A stretch of 27,282 nucleotides of DNA from Candidatus Woesearchaeota archaeon (lineage in GTDB: Archaea > Nanobdellota > Nanobdellia > Woesearchaeales > JABIAG01), in the NCBI GenBank assembly GCA_019323235.1, contig JAHWHN010000160.1, positions 1 to 27,282 of the forward strand, written 5' to 3'. The stretch's first letter is position 1. Every line of letters begins with the position of its first letter. The notes under the pieces were generated by a model. The model was given only the letters and a program-made list of their open reading frames with translations. It was not told the origin of the DNA and ran no database searches. Both the position numbers and the translations under genes were made by a program. Positions 14,152 to 21,888 of the stretch are shown piece by piece.

Positions 14152-14928
14152 ATGAAGAGTAAAAAAGTATTTGTGGGGGTATTATTAGTTCTATTGTTAT
14201 TACTTTCAACTACTTTGGTATTAGCTGCTTCTAGTGCAAGAGTCTATGGAAATTTAGATACTAACTTATTAGATGGTAAACAAATTACTTTTCAAAAAGA
14301 TCAAAAATTTGTTGGGAAATCAAAAATTGTTGGAAGCTCTTATGGTATACGAGACCCCATCATTCTTAATGGTTTAACTTTTGGAGATAAAGTTCAAATT
14401 CACATTGAAGGAAAATATGTTGGAATATTAGATATTAATTCTAAAATCATTGAAAAGAATTTAAGAGCAAGACATTTAGTTTCCGAAATTATGTCTGGAA
14501 AATCAGAAGATGTAGTAATTGATCCAGAACAATATGCAAAAAGTAAAAAAGGATTGTTTTATATGATTATGTCAGTATTAGTATTTGCTGGTTTCTTGGC
14601 AACAGGTTTAGTATTTGCTGTAAAATCTGGAGTTATTAGAGATGAAGGAAATTTCTTAAGCAAATTTAAAATACCTTCACAAAATAAATCAAATGATTTT
14701 GGAAGTCAACAATATGAAGATACAACTCAACAATCTCAATTTGATGATGAAACACATCCTCACGAAAATTCTCAATCTTATGCAGAATTAGGAATTTCAC
14801 AACAAGCTGCAGATTCTTTAAGACATTATTATGAATATTATAAACAACAAGGTTATGATGATGCTCATATTAGAGAAGCTTTAATCAAAGCTGGTTGGAA
14901 AAGAGAAGTTCTAGACAAAATACTATAA
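14152..14928 (+). CDS. Two-TM surface-domain protein with cytoplasmic GYDDAHIREALIKAGW tail
   Basis: A 258-residue membrane protein. Residues 6-26 form a signal peptide or first membrane helix. About 28-110 form an external beta-sandwich-like domain (ARVYGNLDTNLLDGKQITF, then a YGIRDPIILNG and GDKVQIHIEGKYVG pattern) reminiscent of archaeal surface domains. A second membrane helix covers about 132-157. A Gln/Asp-rich linker leads to a C-terminal helical hairpin, YYKQQGYDDAHIREALIKAG then W (about 233-252), a motif I recall at the C-termini of many DPANN membrane proteins. The topology is therefore outside domain, one or two TMs, inside tail. The tail resembles small UBA- or SHOCT-like oligomerisation modules and may bind a cytoplasmic partner. 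It has its own promoter. Function unknown. Confidence 0.7.
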   Translation: MKSKKVFVGVLLVLLLLLSTTLVLAASSARVYGNLDTNLLDGKQITFQKDQKFVGKSKIVGSSYGIRDPIILNGLTFGDKVQIHIEGKYVGILDINSKIIEKNLRARHLVSEIMSGKSEDVVIDPEQYAKSKKGLFYMIMSVLVFAGFLATGLVFAVKSGVIRDEGNFLSKFKIPSQNKSNDFGSQQYEDTTQQSQFDDETHPHENSQSYAELGISQQAADSLRHYYEYYKQQGYDDAHIREALIKAGWKREVLDKIL

Positions 14929-14940
14929 TTAAATAAAAAA

Positions 14941-15049
14941 TTCTTTCCGTTCTGGGTAAAATTTTCTTTCAAAAAGTTTATATCATCACTTCAATTCTTT
15001 TCGTTCTGGATAAACTTTTCTTTCAAAAAGTTTATATACTTCAATTCTT
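14941..15049 (+). promoter_or_regulatory. Duplicated enolase promoter (54-base direct repeat)
   Basis: Two similar copies (about 14941-14999 and 14995-15049) share CGTTCTGG, CTTTCAAAAAGTTTATAT and TTCAATTCTT. Each has a purine-rich BRE and a TATA box, at 14977-14983 and 15031-15038. The second TATA lies about 26 bases before the ATG at 15061 and predicts a leaderless enolase mRNA. The first predicts a start near 15007 and a leader of about 50 bases. A 4-base deletion shortens the second copy after the TATA. Confidence 0.7.
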
Positions 15050-15056
15050 AAGAATT
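15043..15056. promoter_or_regulatory. Perfect palindrome AATTCTTAAGAATT before the enolase start
   Basis: A 14-base perfect palindrome between the proximal TATA box and the ATG, covering the expected initiation region. This is where archaeal repressors often bind. The half site AATTCTT also occurs in the first promoter copy (14994-15000), where it is not palindromic. Confidence 0.4.
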
Positions 15057-15060
15057 AACC

Positions 15061-16347
15061 ATGGCTATTATAACGAAAGTAAAAGCAAGAGAAATTTTTG
15101 ATTCTAGAGGTAATCCAACAATTGAAGTAGATATCTCAACAAAAGATGGTTTATTTAGAGGAATGGTTCCAAGTGGAGCCTCAACAGGAATCCATGAAGC
15201 TTTAGAATTACGTGATGGAACACAAAGATTTAGTGGAAAAGGAGTTCAAAAAGCAGTTGATAATGTTAATAATATATTAGCCAAAAAATTAATTGGAAAA
15301 GATTGTACAAATCAAAAAGAATTAGATCAACTAATGATTAATTTAGATGGAACTAAAAACAAAAGTAAACTTGGAGCTAATGCAATTTTAGGATGTTCAA
15401 TAGCAATTTGTAAAGCTGGTGCTTACTCAAAAGGTTTACCTTTATACACTTATATTTCAAAGTTAGCTGGAAACAGAAAAGTAGTAATGCCTGTTCCAAG
15501 TTTTAATGTAATTAATGGTGGAAAACATGCAGGTAATAAATTAGCTATGCAAGAATTCATGTTACTTCCAATTAAAGCAAGAGATTTTAGACACGCAATG
15601 AGAATGGGTGTTGAAACATATCACAATCTTAAAAAAATTATCAAAGAAAAATATGGTGTTGATTCAGTAAATGTTGGTGATGAAGGAGGATTTGCTCCAC
15701 CTTTACAAAGCAACGAAGAAGCACTAGAACTACTACAAAAAGCAATTAAAATTTCAGGTTATGATGGTAAAATAAAAATTGGAATGGATGTAGCAGCTTC
15801 TGAATTTTATGAAAATGGAAATTATAATTTAAATTTTAAAGGTAAAGACCCTGAATTAAAATCAGGAAAACAAATGATTAAATTTTATGAAAAAATAATT
15901 AAAAAATATGATATCATTTCAATAGAAGACCCATTTGATCAAGATGATTTTGAATCATATTCTGAATTAACAAAAATTGTTGGAAATAAAGTTCAAATTG
16001 TTGGAGATGATTTACTAGTTACAAATGTTGAAAGAATAAAAACAGCAATTGAAAAAAAATCTTGTAATGCTTTATTATTAAAAATAAATCAAATTGGAAC
16101 CATTACTGAAAGTATTGATGCATTCAAACTTTCTAAACAAGCCGGCTGGGGTGTAATGGTAAGTCATAGGTCTGGCGAAACTGAAGATTCTTTTATTGCA
16201 GATTTAGTGGTAGGTTTAGGTTCTGGTGAAATAAAAACTGGAGCTCCATGTAGATCTGAAAGATTAGCAAAATACAATCAATTATTGAGAATTGAAGAAA
16301 CTCTAAAAAGTCCTGCATATGCTGGATTAAGATTTAGAGAAACATAA
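15061..16347 (+). CDS. eno: Enolase (phosphopyruvate hydratase)
   Basis: A 428-residue enolase that interconverts 2-phosphoglycerate and phosphoenolpyruvate in glycolysis and gluconeogenesis. It is full length. Motifs seen: SGASTG loop (38-43), H155 in NGGKHAG, catalytic E208 in VGDEGGFAP, metal ligands D243 (GMDVAAS), E289 (SIEDPF) and D316 (VGDDL), catalytic base K341 in LLLKINQIGT, the signature SHRSGETED (368-376) and K392 in IKTGAP. The start ATG is fixed by the TATA box about 26 bases upstream. Its stop is one base before the ATG of a surface protein gene, so the two probably share an mRNA, an arrangement that appears incidental to glycolysis. In a DPANN cell with reduced metabolism, a retained enolase suggests at least lower glycolysis. 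Confidence 0.98.
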   Translation: MAIITKVKAREIFDSRGNPTIEVDISTKDGLFRGMVPSGASTGIHEALELRDGTQRFSGKGVQKAVDNVNNILAKKLIGKDCTNQKELDQLMINLDGTKNKSKLGANAILGCSIAICKAGAYSKGLPLYTYISKLAGNRKVVMPVPSFNVINGGKHAGNKLAMQEFMLLPIKARDFRHAMRMGVETYHNLKKIIKEKYGVDSVNVGDEGGFAPPLQSNEEALELLQKAIKISGYDGKIKIGMDVAASEFYENGNYNLNFKGKDPELKSGKQMIKFYEKIIKKYDIISIEDPFDQDDFESYSELTKIVGNKVQIVGDDLLVTNVERIKTAIEKKSCNALLLKINQIGTITESIDAFKLSKQAGWGVMVSHRSGETEDSFIADLVVGLGSGEIKTGAPCRSERLAKYNQLLRIEETLKSPAYAGLRFRET

Positions 16348-16348
16348 A

Positions 16349-17557
16349 ATGACAAGAAGAGGACAAGTAACTATATTTTTAATTTTAGGAATTTTGATTT
16401 TGGGATCAATGTTTTTTCTTTATTCCTATTCTACTAAATTAAACGATCAAAGTATTAAAAAAAATAAAAATGCTGCAATGGATATAGATAAATTAAAAAG
16501 ACAAATTTCTGTTGAAATGCAAAGTTGTTTTGATGAAGCAGTAAGGGATGGAGTAGATTTACTTGGTGAAAATGGCGGGTATATTCCAAAAGAATTTAAT
16601 CATGAAACAAAATATAATCATAAAATAAACATTACTGGAAACATTGAAAAAAATCCAAGTAATTATCTAATGGGAAGAGATGATAGTTATATTCTTTATT
16701 TTAAAAATCATGATAAATTTTTATCAGTTTGTAAACATCTTCCAGAAGTAACTTTCCTAAAAGATGAAGACTATGGTTGTACAAAACAACTTTCTGATTT
16801 CTTCTCAATATCTTGTAACAACTCTGTGCAAAATAGATTGGAAGAAGTAGTATTATCTTTTTTTGAATCTTGTATAATTAATACAACTCAAGACATTCCA
16901 GGATTTACTTTAGAACACGAAGATGTAAGAAAGATGGAAATAGTTTCTGTCTTTGCACCAAATGCAATTGAATTTTTCTTAGATGGAGATTTAATTATGA
17001 GATCTGAAAAAAGTAATGAAGTAATTACTTTGCCAGGTATAAACTCATTCATATATCCAATTGGATTGAAATCTTTTTATTCAAGAGAATTCAAAGATGC
17101 ATTAGAAAAAGAATGTTTAGATGAAACTTATGACTTTAAAGAAAATTTAATTCAGTTATTTTTAAATGGTGTTTTTCAAGATGCAACTTATGATTCTTAT
17201 TTAGTGAGTGAGAGAATTTTTGATGGAAAACTATATGATATTATTAATTTTAAATTAGATGCATCTTTTACAGATACTGGTTATTCAGGAAATTATTTTT
17301 ATTTTACTTTTGCTAGAGAAAATAGAGAACCAGTATTAACAAATCCTTTTATGAATCAAACACATGTTAAATTTACAGTTTACGACCCTGATGAAGATTT
17401 AATGGACTTAATACTAATTAAAGGAAATGAGCAAAAAGTGATTTTAGAGAATATAACTTCTGGAGAATATACTTACAAACCTTCTTCTGAAGTTGATGCA
17501 GATGGGTTTAAAATTACTGATGGGCATTTAGATGTTGTTTATTCAAAATCAAGTTAA
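16349..17557 (+). CDS. Exported protein with pilin-like MTRRGQVTIFLILG N-terminus
   Basis: A 402-residue protein. The short basic start MTRRGQ followed by a hydrophobic helix (VTIFLILGILILGSMFFLY, about 7-25) is a class III, type IV pilin-like signal common in Woesearchaeota and Pacearchaeota. The region 'MQSCFDEAVRDGVDLLGENG' with 'GYI' after it (about 57-79) also looks like a widespread DPANN secreted family. A few further cysteines (SVCKHLP, YGCTKQL, ISCNNS, ESCIINT) could form disulfides outside the cell. The C-terminal third is beta-rich and ends in VYSKSS, with no second membrane helix, so the N-terminal helix is its likely anchor. It starts one base after the enolase stop. Partners and function are unknown; it may be assembled or held at the cell surface with the downstream proteins. 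Confidence 0.75.
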   Translation: MTRRGQVTIFLILGILILGSMFFLYSYSTKLNDQSIKKNKNAAMDIDKLKRQISVEMQSCFDEAVRDGVDLLGENGGYIPKEFNHETKYNHKINITGNIEKNPSNYLMGRDDSYILYFKNHDKFLSVCKHLPEVTFLKDEDYGCTKQLSDFFSISCNNSVQNRLEEVVLSFFESCIINTTQDIPGFTLEHEDVRKMEIVSVFAPNAIEFFLDGDLIMRSEKSNEVITLPGINSFIYPIGLKSFYSREFKDALEKECLDETYDFKENLIQLFLNGVFQDATYDSYLVSERIFDGKLYDIINFKLDASFTDTGYSGNYFYFTFARENREPVLTNPFMNQTHVKFTVYDPDEDLMDLILIKGNEQKVILENITSGEYTYKPSSEVDADGFKITDGHLDVVYSKSS

Positions 17558-17583
17558 ACATATACTTTTAAAAATATGTTTTT
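17556..17583 (+). terminator. Hairpin plus T-run terminator
   Basis: AAACATAT (17556-17563) pairs with ATATGTTT (17574-17581) over a 10-base loop, and the T-run continues to 17583. It begins at the stop codon of the preceding gene and separates the enolase unit from the surface-protein operon. Confidence 0.55.
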
Positions 17584-17596
17584 GGCATTATAATCA

Positions 17597-17606
17597 TTTA
17601 TATATT
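17597..17606 (+). promoter_or_regulatory. Distal TATA box of the surface-protein operon
   Basis: TTTATATATT preceded by ATCA. It predicts initiation near 17627 and a leader of about 70 bases. Its core matches the kinase-operon TATA at 10842-10855. Confidence 0.5.
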
Positions 17607-17653
17607 AACAATGTGTGATTAACAAAGGGGAGATTACTTTCAAAAACAAAACA

Positions 17654-17663
17654 TTTATATATG
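17654..17663 (+). promoter_or_regulatory. Proximal TATA box of the surface-protein operon
   Basis: TTTATATATG preceded by the purine-rich CAAAAACAAAACA, a good BRE. It is 57 bases after the distal box. It predicts initiation near 17683, just ahead of the Shine-Dalgarno. Confidence 0.55.
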
Positions 17664-17685
17664 GAAGTAACGGAAATATAGGAAA

Positions 17686-17690
17686 GGTGA
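17686..17690 (+). promoter_or_regulatory. Shine-Dalgarno that fixes the start at 17696
   Basis: GGTGA, five bases before ATG 17696. Together with the signal peptide that follows, it rules out the GTG at 17615 as the start. Confidence 0.65.
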
Positions 17691-17695
17691 GTTTA

Positions 17696-18856
17696 ATGAA
17701 AAAAGGGGTACTGCTTTTAATGGTCTTTTTATTGTCATTAATTGCATTAAATAGCATATTTGCGGCTGATATTAATACTTATAATTTTGATAATGATACC
17801 CAAAGAGTTAGTATTCAAGGTTTATCTAAATTTAATAAAATATCTACTGAGAACTCTGTTGGTGGATTATTAGCAGATTTAAGATCTTCAACTCCTTTGT
17901 ATTCTGGAATTTTATTGGGAAGTAATGCTTATATTATTTCTGATAAAACTGAATCCGTTTTTGGTTTTTTAAATTATCCTGAAGTCTCTCTAGAAGAGCT
18001 TAGTAATGTAAAGTTTACTATTGATGATGCATCTAATGAAGGTTTTGAAGTTTTTGCGTTTGAAAAATTCTTTAAAGGTTATGATCAGTCTTACCAATTA
18101 ACTTTAGGTAATGAAAACTATCCTGTTGAAGCTTTTGTAAATGGTGATTTGATAATTCCTGGCCCTAATGATGTTTCGGGAATTTTTATTGATGAAGAAT
18201 TAACTTCATTATGGGTAACTTCTGATTCAGATTTTTCTACTATTGGTTTTGGTAGTCTTACTGATAGTGTCGATGATGAAGAAGACTTTTCAAGAATTAT
18301 TTATTTAGCTGAAGATGATACTTTGTATTTCGATAGAAATTTAATTATTAAAGATGATACTATTGGAAGAGAAGTTAATTTCGGAGAGTCTTTTGCAATA
18401 TTAACAAGAATTCTGTCTCGTGAGGGTGGTGTTTATTTATCAGGTAATAGATATTCTAAAGAACAATGTTTAGCACTTGGTGGTTCTGTTGTAAATATCA
18501 ATGAGCATCTTATAGTTACTGATAGTTTTATTGGAGATGGTAATGATTTTTGTTACTTCAAAGGTTCTGAATGCCCGAGTGGTTGGAACTCTTATTTAGA
18601 ATGGGTAGTTACAGAAGGTAAAACTTGTGATTTTCAAGATTTAATATCATCTATTGAAAGTAATGATGCTAATACTTTATCTTGTCCTGAATGTGACTAT
18701 AGCTGTAAAGTTTTAGGAAGTAGTGGAGAAATAGTCCCTTCAATTAATTATTGTTCAACTGCAATTCCTTATGAGCATGAAGATTTTTATAGAACAGTAT
18801 TAAAAGTTAGGTCTGCTGAATGTTATGCCAATGTAGTAGGGAGGGTTTGTAGATGA
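17696..18856 (+). CDS. Secreted protein with C-terminal Cys-rich domain (surface operon gene 1)
   Basis: A 386-residue protein. MKKGVLLLMVFLLSLIAL is a signal peptide, with cleavage probable after IFA (23). Residues 25-250 are beta-rich with no cysteine and no family I can name. From C258 a Cys-rich domain runs EQCLALGGSVVN, DGNDFCYF (C286), ECPSGWNSYLEWVV and TC (310), a pattern repeated in the next two genes. A further Cys cluster follows (SCPECDYSCKV, CST, ECYANVVGRVC), probably disulfide-bonded outside the cell. The reading frame extends back to a GTG at 17615, but the signal peptide and Shine-Dalgarno place the start at 17696. No membrane anchor is seen after the signal. Its stop overlaps the next start by four bases. 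Confidence 0.8.
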   Translation: MKKGVLLLMVFLLSLIALNSIFAADINTYNFDNDTQRVSIQGLSKFNKISTENSVGGLLADLRSSTPLYSGILLGSNAYIISDKTESVFGFLNYPEVSLEELSNVKFTIDDASNEGFEVFAFEKFFKGYDQSYQLTLGNENYPVEAFVNGDLIIPGPNDVSGIFIDEELTSLWVTSDSDFSTIGFGSLTDSVDDEEDFSRIIYLAEDDTLYFDRNLIIKDDTIGREVNFGESFAILTRILSREGGVYLSGNRYSKEQCLALGGSVVNINEHLIVTDSFIGDGNDFCYFKGSECPSGWNSYLEWVVTEGKTCDFQDLISSIESNDANTLSCPECDYSCKVLGSSGEIVPSINYCSTAIPYEHEDFYRTVLKVRSAECYANVVGRVCR

Positions 18857-20805
18857 ATTTTAAAAAACTGTTTATGGTACTGTTTGTATTTATATTATCT
18901 TTATCATTAGTATTCGCTTTAGATTTTAATTTTAATTCAGGGATATCTAGGATTAACTTAAATCAGGGAGAATTCGATTCTGTAAGATTGATTGTTTCAG
19001 ATTTATCAAAAGGTCCTATATTACTTGCTGATTTAGTTTCTTCATCACCTACAGATTCATTTATAACTTTGGGTAATAGTAATGTTTTTTTGACTATTGG
19101 TACTAATGAACTGGCTTATAATTATATAGGTTCATATTCAAAAGAATTAATTGATGTTAACAAAGATTTTGATGATGAAGCTCAGGTGACTAATAAAAAA
19201 ACCGTTGATGTATTTAATAGAATTAATTTTGACAATATCTTAGAAATTTCAGATGATGTTTATTTTGGAAACCCAGATCTAATGGGTATTACTGTTTTAC
19301 AAGGTGATGTTCTCTTGAAAGACAATAACGCTTTAATTGCAAATGATGGAAAAATTGTTTTAAGCACTAGTGGAGAAGAGGTAGTTATTGGTATGTCTGG
19401 TTATGCTTTAATGCAAGATAATGTTTGGACATATTTTGAAGGTGAAATTACTGGTGAGACTTTAGAAACATCTAATTCAAATTCTTGGAGGGCTGGAACT
19501 GAAAAAGCAAAAGTGCTTATTTTAGCTAATTATGGTCAAGGTTCTGAGTATGAATTATTTTTTGACGATATTAAGTTAGTTGAAGCAGGTTCTGATGAAA
19601 ATTTAATAATAAATGGTGATGCAGAGGATGGCTCTCTTCCTATGGCTTTCGGTGATGAAGTTGTTTTTACAGTTAGTGATGTTTATAATAGTGGCAGTTA
19701 TGGATATTATACACAAGGTTATCAAGTTCTACAATCTAATATGGTAGATATAGACACATCTAAAACTTATACTTTGAGTGGTTGGTTTAAATCTGGTGAT
19801 AATCAACCTGAATTTTCAAATATTTATTTTGGTTTTGTTCCTTATACTGAAGATGAAATGCCAATTTTATCTCAGAATGTAATTGTAGTTCCAGGAACAG
19901 AAACTACTTTAAGAAGAGATATTAGAAAAGAAGATACAGAAATTAGATTACAAAATTTAGAAGATTGTGAAAATTGGGTGGGTAATAATCTTAATGAGTG
20001 GGTAGCATTTGATATAGGAGATGATTATTCAGATTTACCTAATTTTAATATTAGTAATAAAATACATAGTGTTTATGTTAAGAATGGTATTTGTAGAATT
20101 AATTTCACTGATGGCGTTGGTGTAGATGCACCAACAGGAACAAGAGTGAGAGAACATTTATCTGGGGCAACATATCTTTATACTGCAGCATCTAAAGGTG
20201 GTGTATCTGATGAAGTTTATGATATTAATACTGGAACAATTACTTATGATGGTGCTGGTAAAATCTTTAACTTTGATGGTGATGTTTTTGTTGCAGGATA
20301 TAAATTCTCTGAAATTGGAAAGGTTGTAACTCAAGTATTGAATACAAGTTATTTAATAAATTTAAACCACACTGTTCAAGATTGTATTGATGCAGGTGGG
20401 ATTGTAGTTAATGCGAAGAATATTAAAGATAAGACTTATGATGACTTAGTTGAGTTGGCTGGAGAAACTCAATTAATATGGCCCAACCCTTTAATTGAAT
20501 TTGATGGTACTGATTTTTGTTGGTTTAATCAACCAAAATGTACTGATGGCTGGAGACCTTATAAAGAATGGAGTATTACTTCCAATGTATTTTGTGATGG
20601 TGATCGTAATAATTTGGATCTTATTGATTATTGTAGTCCTGGTTCTTGTAATACAGGAGAACATAAAACTTTTGAAAATAATAGGGAAACTTGTAATTAT
20701 AGAAAAATTCAGATTTATTGTCATGATGGTGGTTGTGAAAATTGGGCAATGTGGTGTGATGATAAAACATGTCAAGCAGATGTAGTACAAAGAGGTTGTT
20801 ATTAA
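18853..20805 (+). CDS. Secreted protein with carbohydrate-binding-like and Cys-rich domains (surface operon gene 2)
   Basis: A 650-residue protein with a signal peptide (1-22, ending LSLVFA). An N-terminal beta region (25-200) contains LLADLVSSSPTDSFITLGNS, echoing LLADLRSSTPLYSGILLGSN of the previous protein, so the two are paralogous over much of their length. Residues about 235-455 look like a jelly-roll carbohydrate-binding module: FDDIKLVE, NLIINGDAEDGS, TYTLSGWFKSGD, then IYFGFVPYTED, and a second part with LRRDIRKEDTEIRL and PTGTRVREHLSGATYLY. The shared Cys domain follows at C511-C581 (QDCIDAGGIVVN, DGTDFCWF, GWRPYKEWS), and the end is Cys/Trp-rich (CENWAMWCDDKTC). Probably binds surface sugars or another cell; that role is inferred. 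The start overlaps the previous stop (ATGA) and the end overlaps the next start (TAATG). Confidence 0.8.
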   Translation: MNFKKLFMVLFVFILSLSLVFALDFNFNSGISRINLNQGEFDSVRLIVSDLSKGPILLADLVSSSPTDSFITLGNSNVFLTIGTNELAYNYIGSYSKELIDVNKDFDDEAQVTNKKTVDVFNRINFDNILEISDDVYFGNPDLMGITVLQGDVLLKDNNALIANDGKIVLSTSGEEVVIGMSGYALMQDNVWTYFEGEITGETLETSNSNSWRAGTEKAKVLILANYGQGSEYELFFDDIKLVEAGSDENLIINGDAEDGSLPMAFGDEVVFTVSDVYNSGSYGYYTQGYQVLQSNMVDIDTSKTYTLSGWFKSGDNQPEFSNIYFGFVPYTEDEMPILSQNVIVVPGTETTLRRDIRKEDTEIRLQNLEDCENWVGNNLNEWVAFDIGDDYSDLPNFNISNKIHSVYVKNGICRINFTDGVGVDAPTGTRVREHLSGATYLYTAASKGGVSDEVYDINTGTITYDGAGKIFNFDGDVFVAGYKFSEIGKVVTQVLNTSYLINLNHTVQDCIDAGGIVVNAKNIKDKTYDDLVELAGETQLIWPNPLIEFDGTDFCWFNQPKCTDGWRPYKEWSITSNVFCDGDRNNLDLIDYCSPGSCNTGEHKTFENNRETCNYRKIQIYCHDGGCENWAMWCDDKTCQADVVQRGCY

Positions 20806-21887
20806 TGAAATTAAATAAAAATAAAGGATTTGTGAAAATGTTATTTGGTATTTTATTATTAGTAATGTTATCTTCTTTAGTTATTGCTGCACCTTCTAAT
20901 GCTTTTACTTTTGATTCAGAATATGATTATGTAGAGTCTAAGGGTGATTTCAGTGCGGAAAGATTTGAATTAACTTCTACTACTGAAGGTTTAACGACTA
21001 TTTTTGAAGGGGAACAACCAATTATTAGAGTGGGTAATGAATTATCTAATTTAGAAATTGAAGCTTCTGAATTCGAAATTAGGTTTAGACCTGAAAATGG
21101 TATTTTAAAAATTGGTGATAAAAGAAGTCCAAAATTATCTTTTGAAATCAGAGATTTCTTATCAATTATGGAAATAGGTAATCCTAATTTACTTTCTAAC
21201 ATGGTTGTTTATGATACTTTAGTTTTATCTACTACTACTGGAAATATTGTTTATGATTCTTTATTCGGAAATTTAGTTTTAGAATCTAAAAATGCTAATT
21301 CTGGTTTTATTATTAATACTAATATGGGAACTGGATTTATTACTTATGAACCAAAATATGATGAATTTGGTGGAGCGATTATTTTTGAACAAAATGCTTC
21401 ATTTGAAACTTTAGATTTTACTGCTGATGATTTTTATAATTTAATAGAGGCTTTGAAGAAAGGGTCTCCTTTACATGGTAGAAAACATACTGTTGGTGAA
21501 TGTGAAAAAGTAGGTGGTACTGCAGTTAATCCGATTTATTTTAAAGAAGGTTTAAATGATACTGAAATAAAAGCATTACCTGCACTTTATGATGGTACTG
21601 ATGTTTGTTGGATTAATGGAGGTTCTGTTTCAGGTTGGACTATGCTAGAGAAGTGGACTTTAACAAGAGAAAATTATTGTTATGGTGGAAATCCTGAGTG
21701 TAGAATTGATTGTGGTGCAGGAACTGATCGTCCAATGGGTGAACATCCATTTAATTTAAAGAATACAATTGAGCACTGTTATTGGTACTATGGCCATACT
21801 AATAGTGATTGGGATGATGATGATAATTGTGATAGAAGTCATGCTAGAAATTGTTACGCAATAGTATTGTCAGGAGCATTTTATTAA
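20805..21887 (+). CDS. Secreted protein with shared Cys-rich domain (surface operon gene 3)
   Basis: A 360-residue protein starting at ATG 20805, which shares a base with the previous stop (TAATG); the 12 upstream in-frame codons lie inside the previous gene and are not needed. Signal peptide: basic MKLNKNKGFVK, then a hydrophobic run to about residue 29 (LSSLVIAA). Residues 30-220 are beta-strand-rich without cysteine. The shared domain is at C233-C292: GECEKVGGTAVNP, DGTDVCWI, GWTMLEKWTL and YC. A short His/Asp/Cys tail (EHCYWYYGHTNSDWDDDDNC) follows, which could bind a metal ion. No membrane anchor is seen, so the mature protein is released or held by its partners. The next gene starts one base after its stop. 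Confidence 0.8.
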   Translation: MKLNKNKGFVKMLFGILLLVMLSSLVIAAPSNAFTFDSEYDYVESKGDFSAERFELTSTTEGLTTIFEGEQPIIRVGNELSNLEIEASEFEIRFRPENGILKIGDKRSPKLSFEIRDFLSIMEIGNPNLLSNMVVYDTLVLSTTTGNIVYDSLFGNLVLESKNANSGFIINTNMGTGFITYEPKYDEFGGAIIFEQNASFETLDFTADDFYNLIEALKKGSPLHGRKHTVGECEKVGGTAVNPIYFKEGLNDTEIKALPALYDGTDVCWINGGSVSGWTMLEKWTLTRENYCYGGNPECRIDCGAGTDRPMGEHPFNLKNTIEHCYWYYGHTNSDWDDDDNCDRSHARNCYAIVLSGAFY

Positions 21888-21888
21888 A

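Noticed and set aside
17615..17695. GTG start 27 codons upstream of surface gene 1
   Set aside because: It would place a polar stretch before the signal peptide; GGTGA and ATG at 17696 fit better.
20491..20790. Overlapping frames on both strands inside surface gene 2
   Set aside because: They fall within its conserved Cys-rich C-terminus and have no initiation signals.
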